Below, one piece after another: positions 6,432 through 12,406 of a DNA stretch of 12,406 nt. Source of the DNA: Actinomycetota bacterium (lineage in GTDB: Bacteria; Actinomycetota; Thermoleophilia; Gaiellales; Gaiellaceae); NCBI GenBank assembly GCA_005885085.1, contig VAXY01000077.1:1-12406 (forward strand). The letters run 5' to 3'. The translations under genes and the position numbers were made by a program. How positions within the stretch are numbered: the stretch's first letter is position 1; every line of letters starts with the position of its first letter. The notes beneath the pieces are model-generated. The model was not told where the DNA came from and did no database searches. It was given only the letters and a program-made list of their open reading frames with translations.

Positions 6432-7174
6432 CAGAGCAGCCCGCGCGTCAGGCCGCCGTCGACGACGACCGTCGTCCCGGTGACATAACGGGCGCGGTCG
6501 GAGGCGAGGAAGCAGGCGACGTCGCCGAACTCCTGCGGCGTGCCCCAGCGTCCGAGCGGAATCGCTTTCAGGTCGGCCTCGCTCGGGCCGTCGGGGTAGA
6601 GCTGCGCGAGCCGTGCCGTCTCGATCCGCCCGGGGGCGATGCAGTTGACGGTGACGCCCTGCGGCCCGAGCTCGCGGGCGAGGGACTTGGCCCAGCCGGT
6701 GACGCCGGGGCGCACGGTGTTCGACAGGGCCAGGTGCTCGCTCGGCTCTTTCACGGCGCTCGACGTGAAGATCAGGACGCGCCCGCCGGCGCTCTGCACG
6801 AGCTGAGGGAGGCACAGCTCCACCAGGCGAATCGCCGGCAGGAGCAGCAGCTCGACGGCTTCCTCCACGTCGTCGGCGGTCATGCTCGCCGCCGGGCCCG
6901 GTGGCGGCCCACCGCTGTTCCAGACGAGGATGTCGATGGCACCGAACGCCTCGACCGTTCGCTCGACGACAGCGGCGAGGTCGCGGGGAGTCGTGACGTC
7001 GCCGCGGACGGCGAGCGCGCCGATCCGGTCCGCCTCCCGCAAGAGCACCTCGCGGCGGCGCGCGAACATCGTCACGTTGGCGCCTTCGCCGGCCAGCGCC
7101 TCCGCCGTCGCGAGTCCGAGGCCGGAGGACGCTCCGCAGACGATCGCGGTGCGGCCTTTGAGACCGAGGTCCAT
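6431..7174 (-). CDS. Short-chain dehydrogenase/reductase lacking the Tyr-Lys catalytic pair
   Basis: A 247-residue SDR of the classical fold, usually labelled FabG-like or 3-oxoacyl-ACP reductase. Seen: the cofactor motif GASSGLG (14-20), arginines after strand 2 (FARRREV, 38-44) suggesting NADP(H), WNSGGPPPG (85-93) where most relatives have NNAG, S138, VNCIAPGRIET, and a C-terminal VTGTTVVVDGGL. The YxxxK motif that should stand at 151-155 reads SNTVR, so the catalytic tyrosine is serine and the lysine is arginine. I recall a divergent SDR subgroup with this LSN..R pattern. Ordinary SDR chemistry cannot be assumed, and no substrate is evident. The start lies 2 nt after the mdh stop and the stop overlaps the protease start, so it is a middle gene of the operon. 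Confidence 0.88.
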   Translation of the reverse strand: MDLGLKGRTAIVCGASSGLGLATAEALAGEGANVTMFARRREVLLREADRIGALAVRGDVTTPRDLAAVVERTVEAFGAIDILVWNSGGPPPGPAASMTADDVEEAVELLLLPAIRLVELCLPQLVQSAGGRVLIFTSSAVKEPSEHLALSNTVRPGVTGWAKSLARELGPQGVTVNCIAPGRIETARLAQLYPDGPSEADLKAIPLGRWGTPQEFGDVACFLASDRARYVTGTTVVVDGGLTRGLL

Positions 7175-7176
7175 GC

Positions 7177-8100
7177 CTACGTGGTGAGGACGCCGACGAC
7201 CTCGCGCACGGCGTCGGCAGACTCGTTCAGCATCGTCTGCTCGTCGTCGGTGAGCTCGAGCTCGACGATCTCCTCGATGCCGCCGGCGCCGAGCTTGACG
7301 GGCACGCCCATGTACAGGCCGTCGATGCCGTACTCGCCCTCGAGGTAGGCCGTGCACGGCAGCACGCGCTTCTCGTCGAGCATGACGGCGTGCACCATCT
7401 GCGCCGTCGCGGCGCCGGGTGCGTACCAGGCCGAGGTTCCGAGCAGCTCGACGACTTCGCCGCCGCCCTTGGCGGTGCGCTCGACGAGCTCGTCGATGCG
7501 GTCGCGCCCGACGAGGCTCGTCAGGGGCACGCCGCCGATGGTCGCGGCGGAGACGACCGAGACCATCTGGTCGCCATGGCCGCCGAGTACGAGCGCCTGC
7601 ACGTCCTTGCCCGACGCGCCGGTCTCCCAGGCGATGAAGGTCCGGAAGCGGGCGGTGTCGAGGATCCCGGCCTGGCCGAAGACGCGCTGCTTCGGGAAGC
7701 CCGCCACGTTCTTGGCGACGTGGCACATCGCGTCGAGCGGGTTGGAGACGACGATCAGGGTCGCCTCCAGCGATTGCGCGACCGCCTGCTCGGTGACGGA
7801 GCCGACGATCTTCTCGTTGGTCGTGACGAGATCGTCGCGGCTCATGCCCGGCTTGCGCGGGACGCCGGCCGTGATCACGACGACGTCCGAGCCGGCCGTC
7901 TCCTCGTAGCCGTTCGAGCCCGTCACGTTCGCCTCGTAGCCGAGCACAGGGCCGGCTTCGTTGATGTCGAGCGCGATGCCCTGAGGGAGGTTCTCGACGA
8001 TGTCGACGATCACGACGTCGGCGTAGTCGCGGCGCGCGACCTCCTGCGCCACGGTCCGGCCGACCAGGCCGGCGCCCACGACGGTGACCTTCCTACGCAA
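7177..8100 (-). CDS. mdh: Malate dehydrogenase, NAD-type (LDH-like class)
   Basis: Interconverts malate and oxaloacetate in the TCA cycle. The 307-residue protein belongs to the LDH-like MDH class. Seen: VVGAGLVG nucleotide loop, aspartate at the end of strand 2 (IVDIVE, D33) favouring NAD, the substrate arginines in GVPRKPGMSRDDL (R82 and R88; arginine at the specificity position supports malate rather than lactate), VVSNPLDAM, GQAGILDTARFR, and catalytic H175 in GGHGDQMV. The start is TTG at 8100, which overlaps the end of idh by 8 nt; the usual N-terminus of the family (KVTVVGAG after a few residues) leaves no better start. Translation is probably coupled to idh. It is second in the idh-mdh-SDR-protease operon. 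Confidence 0.95.
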   Translation of the reverse strand: MRRKVTVVGAGLVGRTVAQEVARRDYADVVIVDIVENLPQGIALDINEAGPVLGYEANVTGSNGYEETAGSDVVVITAGVPRKPGMSRDDLVTTNEKIVGSVTEQAVAQSLEATLIVVSNPLDAMCHVAKNVAGFPKQRVFGQAGILDTARFRTFIAWETGASGKDVQALVLGGHGDQMVSVVSAATIGGVPLTSLVGRDRIDELVERTAKGGGEVVELLGTSAWYAPGAATAQMVHAVMLDEKRVLPCTAYLEGEYGIDGLYMGVPVKLGAGGIEEIVELELTDDEQTMLNESADAVREVVGVLTT

Positions 8101-9187
8101 CGCGCGCCCCCAGCTTCTCGACGATCGCGTCGGCGACTTGGCTCGTGCCCACCGCGGTCGGATCGTCGCGGCGCGGCTTCATGTCGTAGGTCACGTTCTT
8201 GCCCTCACGGATCACCTCGGCGATCGCCTGCTCGAGGCCGTCGGCCGCGTCCTGCTCGTCGAGATGACGCAGCATCAACATCCCCGACAGCAGTTGCGCC
8301 ATCGGGTTGACCTTGTTCTGGCCGGCGTACTTCGGGGCCGAACCATGGGTCGGCTCGAAGATCGCGATCCCCTCGCCGAAGTTTGCGCCGGGTGCGAGGC
8401 CGAGCCCGCCGATCATCCCCGCGCACAGATCCGAGAGGACGTCGCCGTAAAGGTTCGGCAGCACGAGCACGTCGTACTCCTCGGGCCGCTGCACCAGCTG
8501 CATGCACATGTTGTCGACGATGCGGTCGTCGAACTCGATGTCGTCGTTCTCCTCCGCGACCTCGCGCGCGACGCGCAGATAGAGGCCGTCCGAGAACTTC
8601 ATGATGTTCGCCTTGTGTACGGCCGTCACCTTGCGGCGGTCGTTGCGCCTTGCGTAGTCGAAGGCGAACTGGACGATCCGGCGCGTTCCGGTGATCGAGA
8701 TCGGCTTGATCGAGATCCCGGCGTCGTCGTGTGCGAGCTTGCCGCCTTTCGACTGGATCCACGCGATCAGCTCGCGCGCCTCCTCGGTCCCCTCTTCGTA
8801 CTCGATGCCGGCGTAGAGGTCTTCGGTGTTCTCGCGCACGACGATCAGGTCGACGTCCTCGAAGCGCGTTCGCACGCCGGGGTAGGTCTTGCAGGGACGC
8901 ACCTGGGCGTAGAGGTCGAGGGTCTTGCGGAGCGCGACGTTCACCGAGCGAAAGCCGCCGCCGACGGGCGTCGTGATCGGCCCTTTGAGTGCGACGCCGG
9001 TCTCGCGGATCGCGTCGAGCACCTCGTCGGGGAGGGGATTGCCGCCGTACCGCTCCATCACGTCGGCGCCTGCCTCGCGGACGTCCCAGTCGAACTCGAC
9101 GCCGGTCGCCTCGAGGACGCGCCGGGTCGCCTCCGTCAGCTCGGGCCCGGTGCCGTCGCCGGGGATCAGAGTCACGCGATGACCCAC
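8093..9187 (-). CDS. icd: Isocitrate dehydrogenase (IDH/IMDH family)
   Basis: Oxidatively decarboxylates isocitrate to 2-oxoglutarate in the TCA cycle; 364 residues. Seen: LIPGDGTGPE, the isocitrate-binding segment FRSVNVALRKTLDLYAQVRP (S81, N83, R87, R97), R119 in VVRENTEDLYAG, catalytic Y125, K192 in HKANIMK, metal ligands D249/D253 in NLYGDVLSD, and the adenine-binding HGSAPKYAGQNKVNP. K286, Y287, V293 and Y334 match the residues that give E. coli Icd its NADP preference (K344, Y345, V351, Y391), while its R395 position is proline. Length and N-terminus resemble the shorter NAD-type enzymes, so cofactor choice is open. 3-isopropylmalate or homoisocitrate dehydrogenase is less likely given the serine/asparagine substrate motif and the mdh neighbour. 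GTG 9187 follows a TACCAT box by 8 nt and lacks a ribosome binding site. Confidence 0.9.
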   Translation of the reverse strand: MGHRVTLIPGDGTGPELTEATRRVLEATGVEFDWDVREAGADVMERYGGNPLPDEVLDAIRETGVALKGPITTPVGGGFRSVNVALRKTLDLYAQVRPCKTYPGVRTRFEDVDLIVVRENTEDLYAGIEYEEGTEEARELIAWIQSKGGKLAHDDAGISIKPISITGTRRIVQFAFDYARRNDRRKVTAVHKANIMKFSDGLYLRVAREVAEENDDIEFDDRIVDNMCMQLVQRPEEYDVLVLPNLYGDVLSDLCAGMIGGLGLAPGANFGEGIAIFEPTHGSAPKYAGQNKVNPMAQLLSGMLMLRHLDEQDAADGLEQAIAEVIREGKNVTYDMKPRRDDPTAVGTSQVADAIVEKLGARVA

Positions 9188-9195
9188 GGCGGCGG

Positions 9196-9201
9196 ATGGT
9201 A
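9196..9201 (-). promoter_or_regulatory. Putative -10 box for the idh operon, leaderless
   Basis: Read on the minus strand, TACCAT is followed by 8 nt and then the GTG start of idh. It faces a plus-strand TAGCAT box at 9213-9218, only 11 bp away. The two polymerase footprints must overlap, so the idh operon and the HEAT-repeat gene may compete for transcription. Confidence 0.5.
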
Positions 9202-9212
9202 CTTGTGGGCGC

Positions 9213-9218
9213 TAGCAT
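9213..9218 (+). promoter_or_regulatory. Putative -10 box for the HEAT-repeat gene, leaderless
   Basis: TAGCAT is followed by 9 nt and then ATG at 9228, with no Shine-Dalgarno motif. The hexamer and spacing are the same as those in front of the aminopeptidase gene (11640-11645). No -35 is apparent. Confidence 0.5.
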
Positions 9219-9227
9219 CACGCGCCC

Positions 9228-9728
9228 ATGACCCTCGTCGAAGCGGCAGCGCAGGCCGATGAGCTCGCGCAGTCCGGCTCGGAACGCGAGCTGGCGACGC
9301 TGCGCCAGCAGTGGGACGAGGAGGTGGAGTCGTCGGCGCGGAGCGCGGACTACCGCGAGCGGGCGGTCGCGTACCGCGCGATCGGGCAGTTCCGCTTTCG
9401 CCAGAAGCTCGAGCTGCTGCGGCGCGGGCTCGAGGACGACAGCCCGGCCGTGCGCGGCTCGGCGCTCGTCTCGGTGCAGCAGCTCTCGAAGGATAGCCCC
9501 GGGCTCGTCAACTCGATGCGCCCGCTGCTCCACACGATGGCGTCGACCGACGCGAACCAGGCCGTGCGGCGCCTCGCCATCGTCTGCCTGCGCAACGGCT
9601 CTCCGCAGCGCGAGACGATCGTGCTCCTCACCGGCCTCGCCGAGGACGACGACGAGGAGCCGGAGCTGCGCAAGGGGGCGCGCACCGTCGCAGCCGAGTT
9701 GCGTAAGCGCGCGGGCCCGAAGGGCTAG
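9228..9728 (+). CDS. HEAT-repeat-like hypothetical protein
   Basis: A 166-residue, charged, predicted cytoplasmic protein. After a helical N-terminal part (about 1-60, rich in Glu/Arg/Gln), the sequence shows paired helices of HEAT/armadillo style: LELLRRGLEDDSPAVRGSAL (about 80-99) and a second unit around NQAVRRLAIVCLRNGSPQ (about 116-135), ending with an acidic then basic tail. Such solenoids usually bind proteins; no catalytic motif is present and no partner is evident. ATG 9228 follows a TAGCAT box by 9 nt. The gene is divergent from idh across 40 bp, and its TAG stop overlaps the stop of the small minus-strand gene by 4 nt (CTAG). Codon use matches its neighbours. Confidence 0.8.
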   Translation: MTLVEAAAQADELAQSGSERELATLRQQWDEEVESSARSADYRERAVAYRAIGQFRFRQKLELLRRGLEDDSPAVRGSALVSVQQLSKDSPGLVNSMRPLLHTMASTDANQAVRRLAIVCLRNGSPQRETIVLLTGLAEDDDEEPELRKGARTVAAELRKRAGPKG

Positions 9729-9901
9729 GCGCTGCTGCAGAAGCCGCAGACGCGCGCTGTGATCACGCGTCCACAGCTCGGGCAGAGCCGCGCGCTCCGT
9801 CGCCACTCGAGCATGCTCTTGTGGATGCCCGAGACCACCATCAGGTAGCCGACGCCGGAGGTGAGGACGGCGAGGATTGCGATGTTCGGATCGAAGTCCA
9901 T
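9725..9901 (-). CDS. Small membrane protein with C-terminal zinc ribbon
   Basis: A 58-residue frame read on the minus strand. It begins MDFDPNIAILAVL, has one predicted transmembrane helix (about residues 7-26), a basic stretch (EWRRSAR, 32-38), and a zinc-ribbon-like pattern CPSC (40-43) and CGFC (52-55), eight residues apart, then stops after SSA. The pattern of membrane anchor plus two CxxC knuckles supports a real protein despite its size. It starts 5 nt after the second recombinase gene on the same strand, so it is probably the last gene of that operon. Its stop overlaps the HEAT-gene stop convergently. The basic stretch suggests the zinc ribbon is cytoplasmic. Function unknown. Confidence 0.75.
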   Translation of the reverse strand: MDFDPNIAILAVLTSGVGYLMVVSGIHKSMLEWRRSARLCPSCGRVITARVCGFCSSA

Positions 9902-9906
9902 GATTG

Positions 9907-10806
9907 TCAGCTCGTCTTCCGGCGCGCATGAGGGTGCGCCTGGAAATACAACTCCCGACGGCGCCGATCGGATACGTGGGTGTAGAGCTCGGTCGTGGCG
10001 AGGTCGGCGTGCCCCAGCATCTCCTGGACGGAGCGCAGGTCGGCGCCGCCCTCGAGCAGGTGGGTCGCGAACGAATGGCGCAAAAGGTGCGGATGCACGC
10101 GCTCCGGCTCGAGCCCGGCCTTGGTGGCAAGGCGTCGCAGGATCAGAAAGGCGCCCGCGCGGGTCAGCCCGCCGCCTTTGGCGTTGAGAAGGAGCTCCGG
10201 GCGGTGGCGTGAGTCGAGGAACGGCCGGCCCCGGGCCAGATAGCGACGCAGGGCCTGGACGGCCTGGCGCCCGATCGGCACGACGCGTTCCTTCGAGCCC
10301 TTGCCGAGACAGCGCACAAGGCGCGCCTCCAGGTCGACGCTCGACTTCTGCAGCCCGACCGCCTCGCTGACGCGCAGCCCGGCGCCGTAGAGGAGCTCGA
10401 CGAGTGCGCGGTCGCGCAGTGCGCGCGGCGTCGTCCCGGCAGCCGCCTCGACGAGTCGTTCGGCCTCGGCGGGCGACAGCGTGCGCGGAAGCGTGCGGCG
10501 CCGGCGCGGGAGCTGGAGCTCGGCGGCGGGATTGTCGGCGCGCGCACCGAGCAGCGTCTGGTGGCGGAAGAAGGAGCGGATCGCGGCGACGCGCCGCCCG
10601 ATCGTCGCCGGCGACAGGCCGGCGGCGCGCAACTCTGCCAGGTAGTGCTCGAGCTGCTCGGTCGTGATCCGGCCGACCGGACCGTCTAGCCAGGCCGCCA
10701 GCGCCGCCAGGTCGTGCCGGTACGCCTCGACCGTTTTGGGGGCGCGGCTGGTCGCGAGGAGTGCGAGGAAGCCCTCGACCTCAGGATCGAGGGTGCGCTC
10801 GGTCAT
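9907..10806 (-). CDS. xerD: Tyrosine recombinase, XerD-like
   Basis: A 299-residue site-specific recombinase, the standard XerC/XerD length. It has the N-terminal SAM-like core-binding domain (about 5-90, SRAPKTVEAYRHDLAALAAWL) and the C-terminal catalytic domain with a complete active site: R145 (GAGLRVSEAVGL), K172 (GKGSKERVVPIG), H240 and R243 (HPHLLRHSFATHLLEGG), H266 (LGHADLATTELYTH) and nucleophile Y275. ATG 10806 is chosen because it gives the family length; the frame is open upstream only inside the previous gene. It overlaps the upstream recombinase gene by 26 nt. Expected role: dimer resolution at dif with the partner recombinase. The xerD label follows length and motif completeness; xerC/xerD assignment is not certain. 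Confidence 0.93.
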   Translation of the reverse strand: MTERTLDPEVEGFLALLATSRAPKTVEAYRHDLAALAAWLDGPVGRITTEQLEHYLAELRAAGLSPATIGRRVAAIRSFFRHQTLLGARADNPAAELQLPRRRRTLPRTLSPAEAERLVEAAAGTTPRALRDRALVELLYGAGLRVSEAVGLQKSSVDLEARLVRCLGKGSKERVVPIGRQAVQALRRYLARGRPFLDSRHRPELLLNAKGGGLTRAGAFLILRRLATKAGLEPERVHPHLLRHSFATHLLEGGADLRSVQEMLGHADLATTELYTHVSDRRRRELYFQAHPHARRKTS

Positions 10807-11617
10807 AGACCCGTCGCAGCCTCCTCCCATCGACGTGGCTGTAGAGCTGCGTGGTCGAGAGCGAGCTGTGGCCGAGGAGCTCCTGGATCGTGCGCAGGTC
10901 GGCCCCGCCTTCGAGCAGGTGCGTCGCAAACGCATGCCTCAGCCGGTGGGGGTGAGCGAAGATGCGGCGCAGCGTCGACGTGTCGAGCCGCCTTCCGCGC
11001 GCAGACACGAACACGGCGTTCTGCGCCTCGCGAATGAGCTCCGGCCGCGCGTCGCGCAGGTAACGGGCCAGCAGGTGACCCGCCTCTTCGCCGAGCGGCA
11101 CGATGCGCTCCTTGCCGCCTTTGCCCCGAACGTGGAGCTGCTCGCGGTCGAAGTCGACGTCCACGAGGTCGAGCCCGACGGCCTCCGAGCTCCGCAGGCC
11201 GGCCGAGTACACGAGCTCGACGAGCGCGCGGTTCCGCAGGGCGAGCGGCCCGTCGCCGTCGAGCGCATCCAGTGCGGCCTCGACTTCCGCCGTCTTCGGC
11301 GTGTCGGGCAGACGGCGCGGCCTGCGTGGTGCGAGTGAGCCGTCCGGAACCCGGGCGGGGCCGAGCGTGAAGCGGAGAAAGCTCCGCACCGCCGCGATCT
11401 TGCGCGCGATCGTCGCGGGCGCGAGCTTCCGTGGCCGCGCGCGACCGAGGTCGGTGACGTACTCCATCAGGACGCGCACGTCGACCGCCTCGACGGTCGT
11501 CTGCCGCTGCTCGAGCCAGCGGCCGAACTCCTCGACGTCGCCGCGATAGGCGCGCCGGGTGGCCTCGCCGAGCCTCGGCGAGGCGAGGAAGCGCTCGATT
11601 GCCCGCCGTGCTTGCAC
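10781..11617 (-). CDS. xerC: Tyrosine recombinase, XerC-like, shortened catalytic domain
   Basis: A 278-residue Xer-type recombinase upstream of, and overlapping, the second one. The N-terminal core-binding domain (about 3-90) is followed by a catalytic domain with all six residues: R142 (SAGLRSSEAVGL), K169 (GKGGKERIVPLG), H224 and R227 (HPHRLRHAFATHLLEGG), H250 (LGHSSLSTTQLYSH) and Y259. The segment between the GRRLDTSTLRRIF helix and HPHRLRH is 13 residues shorter than the same segment in the neighbouring protein. GTG 11617 is the first start after an in-frame stop (11641-11639). No clear -10 or ribosome binding site precedes it. It is divergent from the aminopeptidase gene across 37 bp. 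It probably acts as a heterotetramer with its neighbour on a dif-like site. Confidence 0.9.
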   Translation of the reverse strand: MQARRAIERFLASPRLGEATRRAYRGDVEEFGRWLEQRQTTVEAVDVRVLMEYVTDLGRARPRKLAPATIARKIAAVRSFLRFTLGPARVPDGSLAPRRPRRLPDTPKTAEVEAALDALDGDGPLALRNRALVELVYSAGLRSSEAVGLDLVDVDFDREQLHVRGKGGKERIVPLGEEAGHLLARYLRDARPELIREAQNAVFVSARGRRLDTSTLRRIFAHPHRLRHAFATHLLEGGADLRTIQELLGHSSLSTTQLYSHVDGRRLRRVYDRAHPRS

Positions 11618-11639
11618 GCGGACCCATTCGCGGCCCGGT

Positions 11640-11645
11640 TAGCAT
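11640..11645 (+). promoter_or_regulatory. Putative -10 box for the aminopeptidase gene, leaderless
   Basis: TAGCAT is followed by 9 nt and then ATG at 11655. The hexamer and gap are identical to those before the HEAT-repeat gene. The box lies in the 37-bp space between the divergent recombinase and aminopeptidase genes. Confidence 0.5.
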
Positions 11646-11654
11646 CGCCTGCTC

Positions 11655-12406
11655 ATGCAACAGCGAGTCGAGCGCTACGCCGATCTGATCGTCAACTTCG
11701 GCGCCAACGTCCAGAGCGGCCAGATCCTCGACATCGCGACCGGCCTGGGCAAGGAGGAGCTGACTCGTGCCCTGACGGCCAGCGCCTACAGGCGCGGTGC
11801 GAAGTTCGTCGACGTCTACTACTGGGATCCGTATCTGAAGCGCGCGCGGGTGCAATACGCCGCCGACGACGTCCTCGACTTCGTGCCGTCCTGGTACGGC
11901 GAGCGCACGCTGCAGCTCGGTGAGGAGCACGGCGCGTCGATCTCGCTGAGCGGGCCGATCGAGCCGCACCTGTTCGACGATCTCGATCCGGAGCGGCTCG
12001 GACGTGACGTGTTCCCGCGGGTCAAGGAATGGTCGAAGGTGATCAACGATCGCACCGTGAACTGGTGCGTGGCTGCCGGCCCGTCGTTGAAGTGGGCGCA
12101 GCTCGTGCACCCGGACCTCGACGAAGAGTCCGCGCTGGAGAGGCTCTGGGATCAGGTCGAGCACGTCTGCCGTCTCGACGAAGACGAGCCCGAAGCGGCC
12201 TGGCGTGACCGGAGCAAAGCCCTGAAGGGCGTCGCCGGGCGGCTCTCCGAGCGCGCGTTCGACGCCATCCAGCTCCAGGGAGGAGGCACCGACCTGACGG
12301 TCGGACTGCTGCCGACGTCACGCTGGATCGGCGGGGGCGAGGAAACCGTCGACGGGGTCCCGCACATGGCGAACCTGCCAACAGAGGAGGTCTTCACGTC
12401 GCCGGA
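11655..12406 (+). CDS. M29-family metallo-aminopeptidase, 3' partial
   Basis: The first 250 residues of a leucyl/thermophilic-type aminopeptidase (AmpS/AmpT family, peptidase M29), which removes N-terminal residues from peptides using a two-metal centre in the cytoplasm. Seen: MQQRVERYADLIVNFGANVQ and GQILDIATG typical of the family N-terminus, then WCVAAGPSLKWA, LQGGGTDLTVGL and the conserved NLPTEEVFTSP at 240-250, whose glutamate is the first metal ligand. The remaining ligands lie beyond the window. Family members are usually about 365-410 residues, so some 120-160 are missing. ATG 11655 follows a TAGCAT box by 9 nt. The gene is divergent from the recombinase operon and shows no functional tie to it. 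Confidence 0.92.
   Translation, partial: MQQRVERYADLIVNFGANVQSGQILDIATGLGKEELTRALTASAYRRGAKFVDVYYWDPYLKRARVQYAADDVLDFVPSWYGERTLQLGEEHGASISLSGPIEPHLFDDLDPERLGRDVFPRVKEWSKVINDRTVNWCVAAGPSLKWAQLVHPDLDEESALERLWDQVEHVCRLDEDEPEAAWRDRSKALKGVAGRLSERAFDAIQLQGGGTDLTVGLLPTSRWIGGGEETVDGVPHMANLPTEEVFTSP

Noticed and set aside
7390..9262. Long plus-strand frames opposite mdh and idh
   Set aside because: Antisense shadows; composition dominated by Asp, Arg, Val, His and Leu, with no domain seen.
8205..10130. 641-codon open frame on the minus strand across idh, the HEAT gene and part of the recombinase
   Set aside because: It crosses several confidently identified genes in other frames and strands and has arginine-rich shadow composition. 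Its first residues only echo the recombinase in another frame.
11618..11654. dif recombination site next to the xer genes
   Set aside because: No pair of 11-bp half-sites with a 6-bp spacer and the usual partial symmetry could be found in this gap.
10803..12164. 453-codon minus-strand frame opposite the aminopeptidase and across xerC
   Set aside because: The aminopeptidase frame on the plus strand and the xerC frame have clear family motifs; this frame has none.

Overview
The window is a 12.4-kb stretch of very GC-rich, densely packed bacterial chromosome. Together, the GC content, the biotin carboxylase fused to its carrier domain, GTG and TTG starts, and start codons placed only 7-10 nt after TANNNT boxes with no Shine-Dalgarno motif point to a high-GC actinobacterium. 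Something near Thermoleophilia (Gaiellales or Solirubrobacterales) is my guess, made by recall of protein style and not by any search. No phage, plasmid, CRISPR, rRNA or tRNA sequence is recognisable.

Plus strand, 1-5113: the 3' part of an acyl-CoA carboxylase alpha subunit (biotin carboxylase plus biotin carrier), then sucC, a SAM-dependent methyltransferase and sucD in one overlapping operon (both succinyl-CoA ligase subunits, with the methyltransferase wedged between them), then an ARO8/2-aminoadipate-type aminotransferase. Palindromic REP-like repeats built on the 13-mer GGGGTCAGACCCC lie inside the carboxylase gene, in frame, and at the 3' end of sucD; a related palindrome and a hairpin follow.

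5114-5408 is a convergent intergenic region without a convincing gene. It holds a possible long-range RNA fold and terminator-like inverted repeats.

Minus strand, 9187 down to 5409: an operon of isocitrate dehydrogenase, malate dehydrogenase, an unusual short-chain dehydrogenase, and a membrane-anchored PDZ-Lon (S16) protease. The genes overlap or abut, so they are probably translationally coupled. Together with sucCD, the window supplies three TCA-cycle enzymes.

9228-9728 (plus) is a HEAT-repeat-like protein, transcribed divergently from idh across a gap of only 40 bp. Convergent to it is a minus-strand operon (11617 down to 9725): two overlapping XerC/XerD-type tyrosine recombinases and a 58-residue membrane protein with a zinc ribbon. 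Divergent from that operon, an M29-family aminopeptidase starts at 11655 and runs off the window.

The points most worth a second look are the repeat domesticated inside the carboxylase linker, the recurring leaderless promoters, the methyltransferase between sucC and sucD, the short-chain dehydrogenase lacking the Tyr-Lys pair, the tandem recombinases with their small zinc-ribbon partner, and the unexplained 5114-5408 region.
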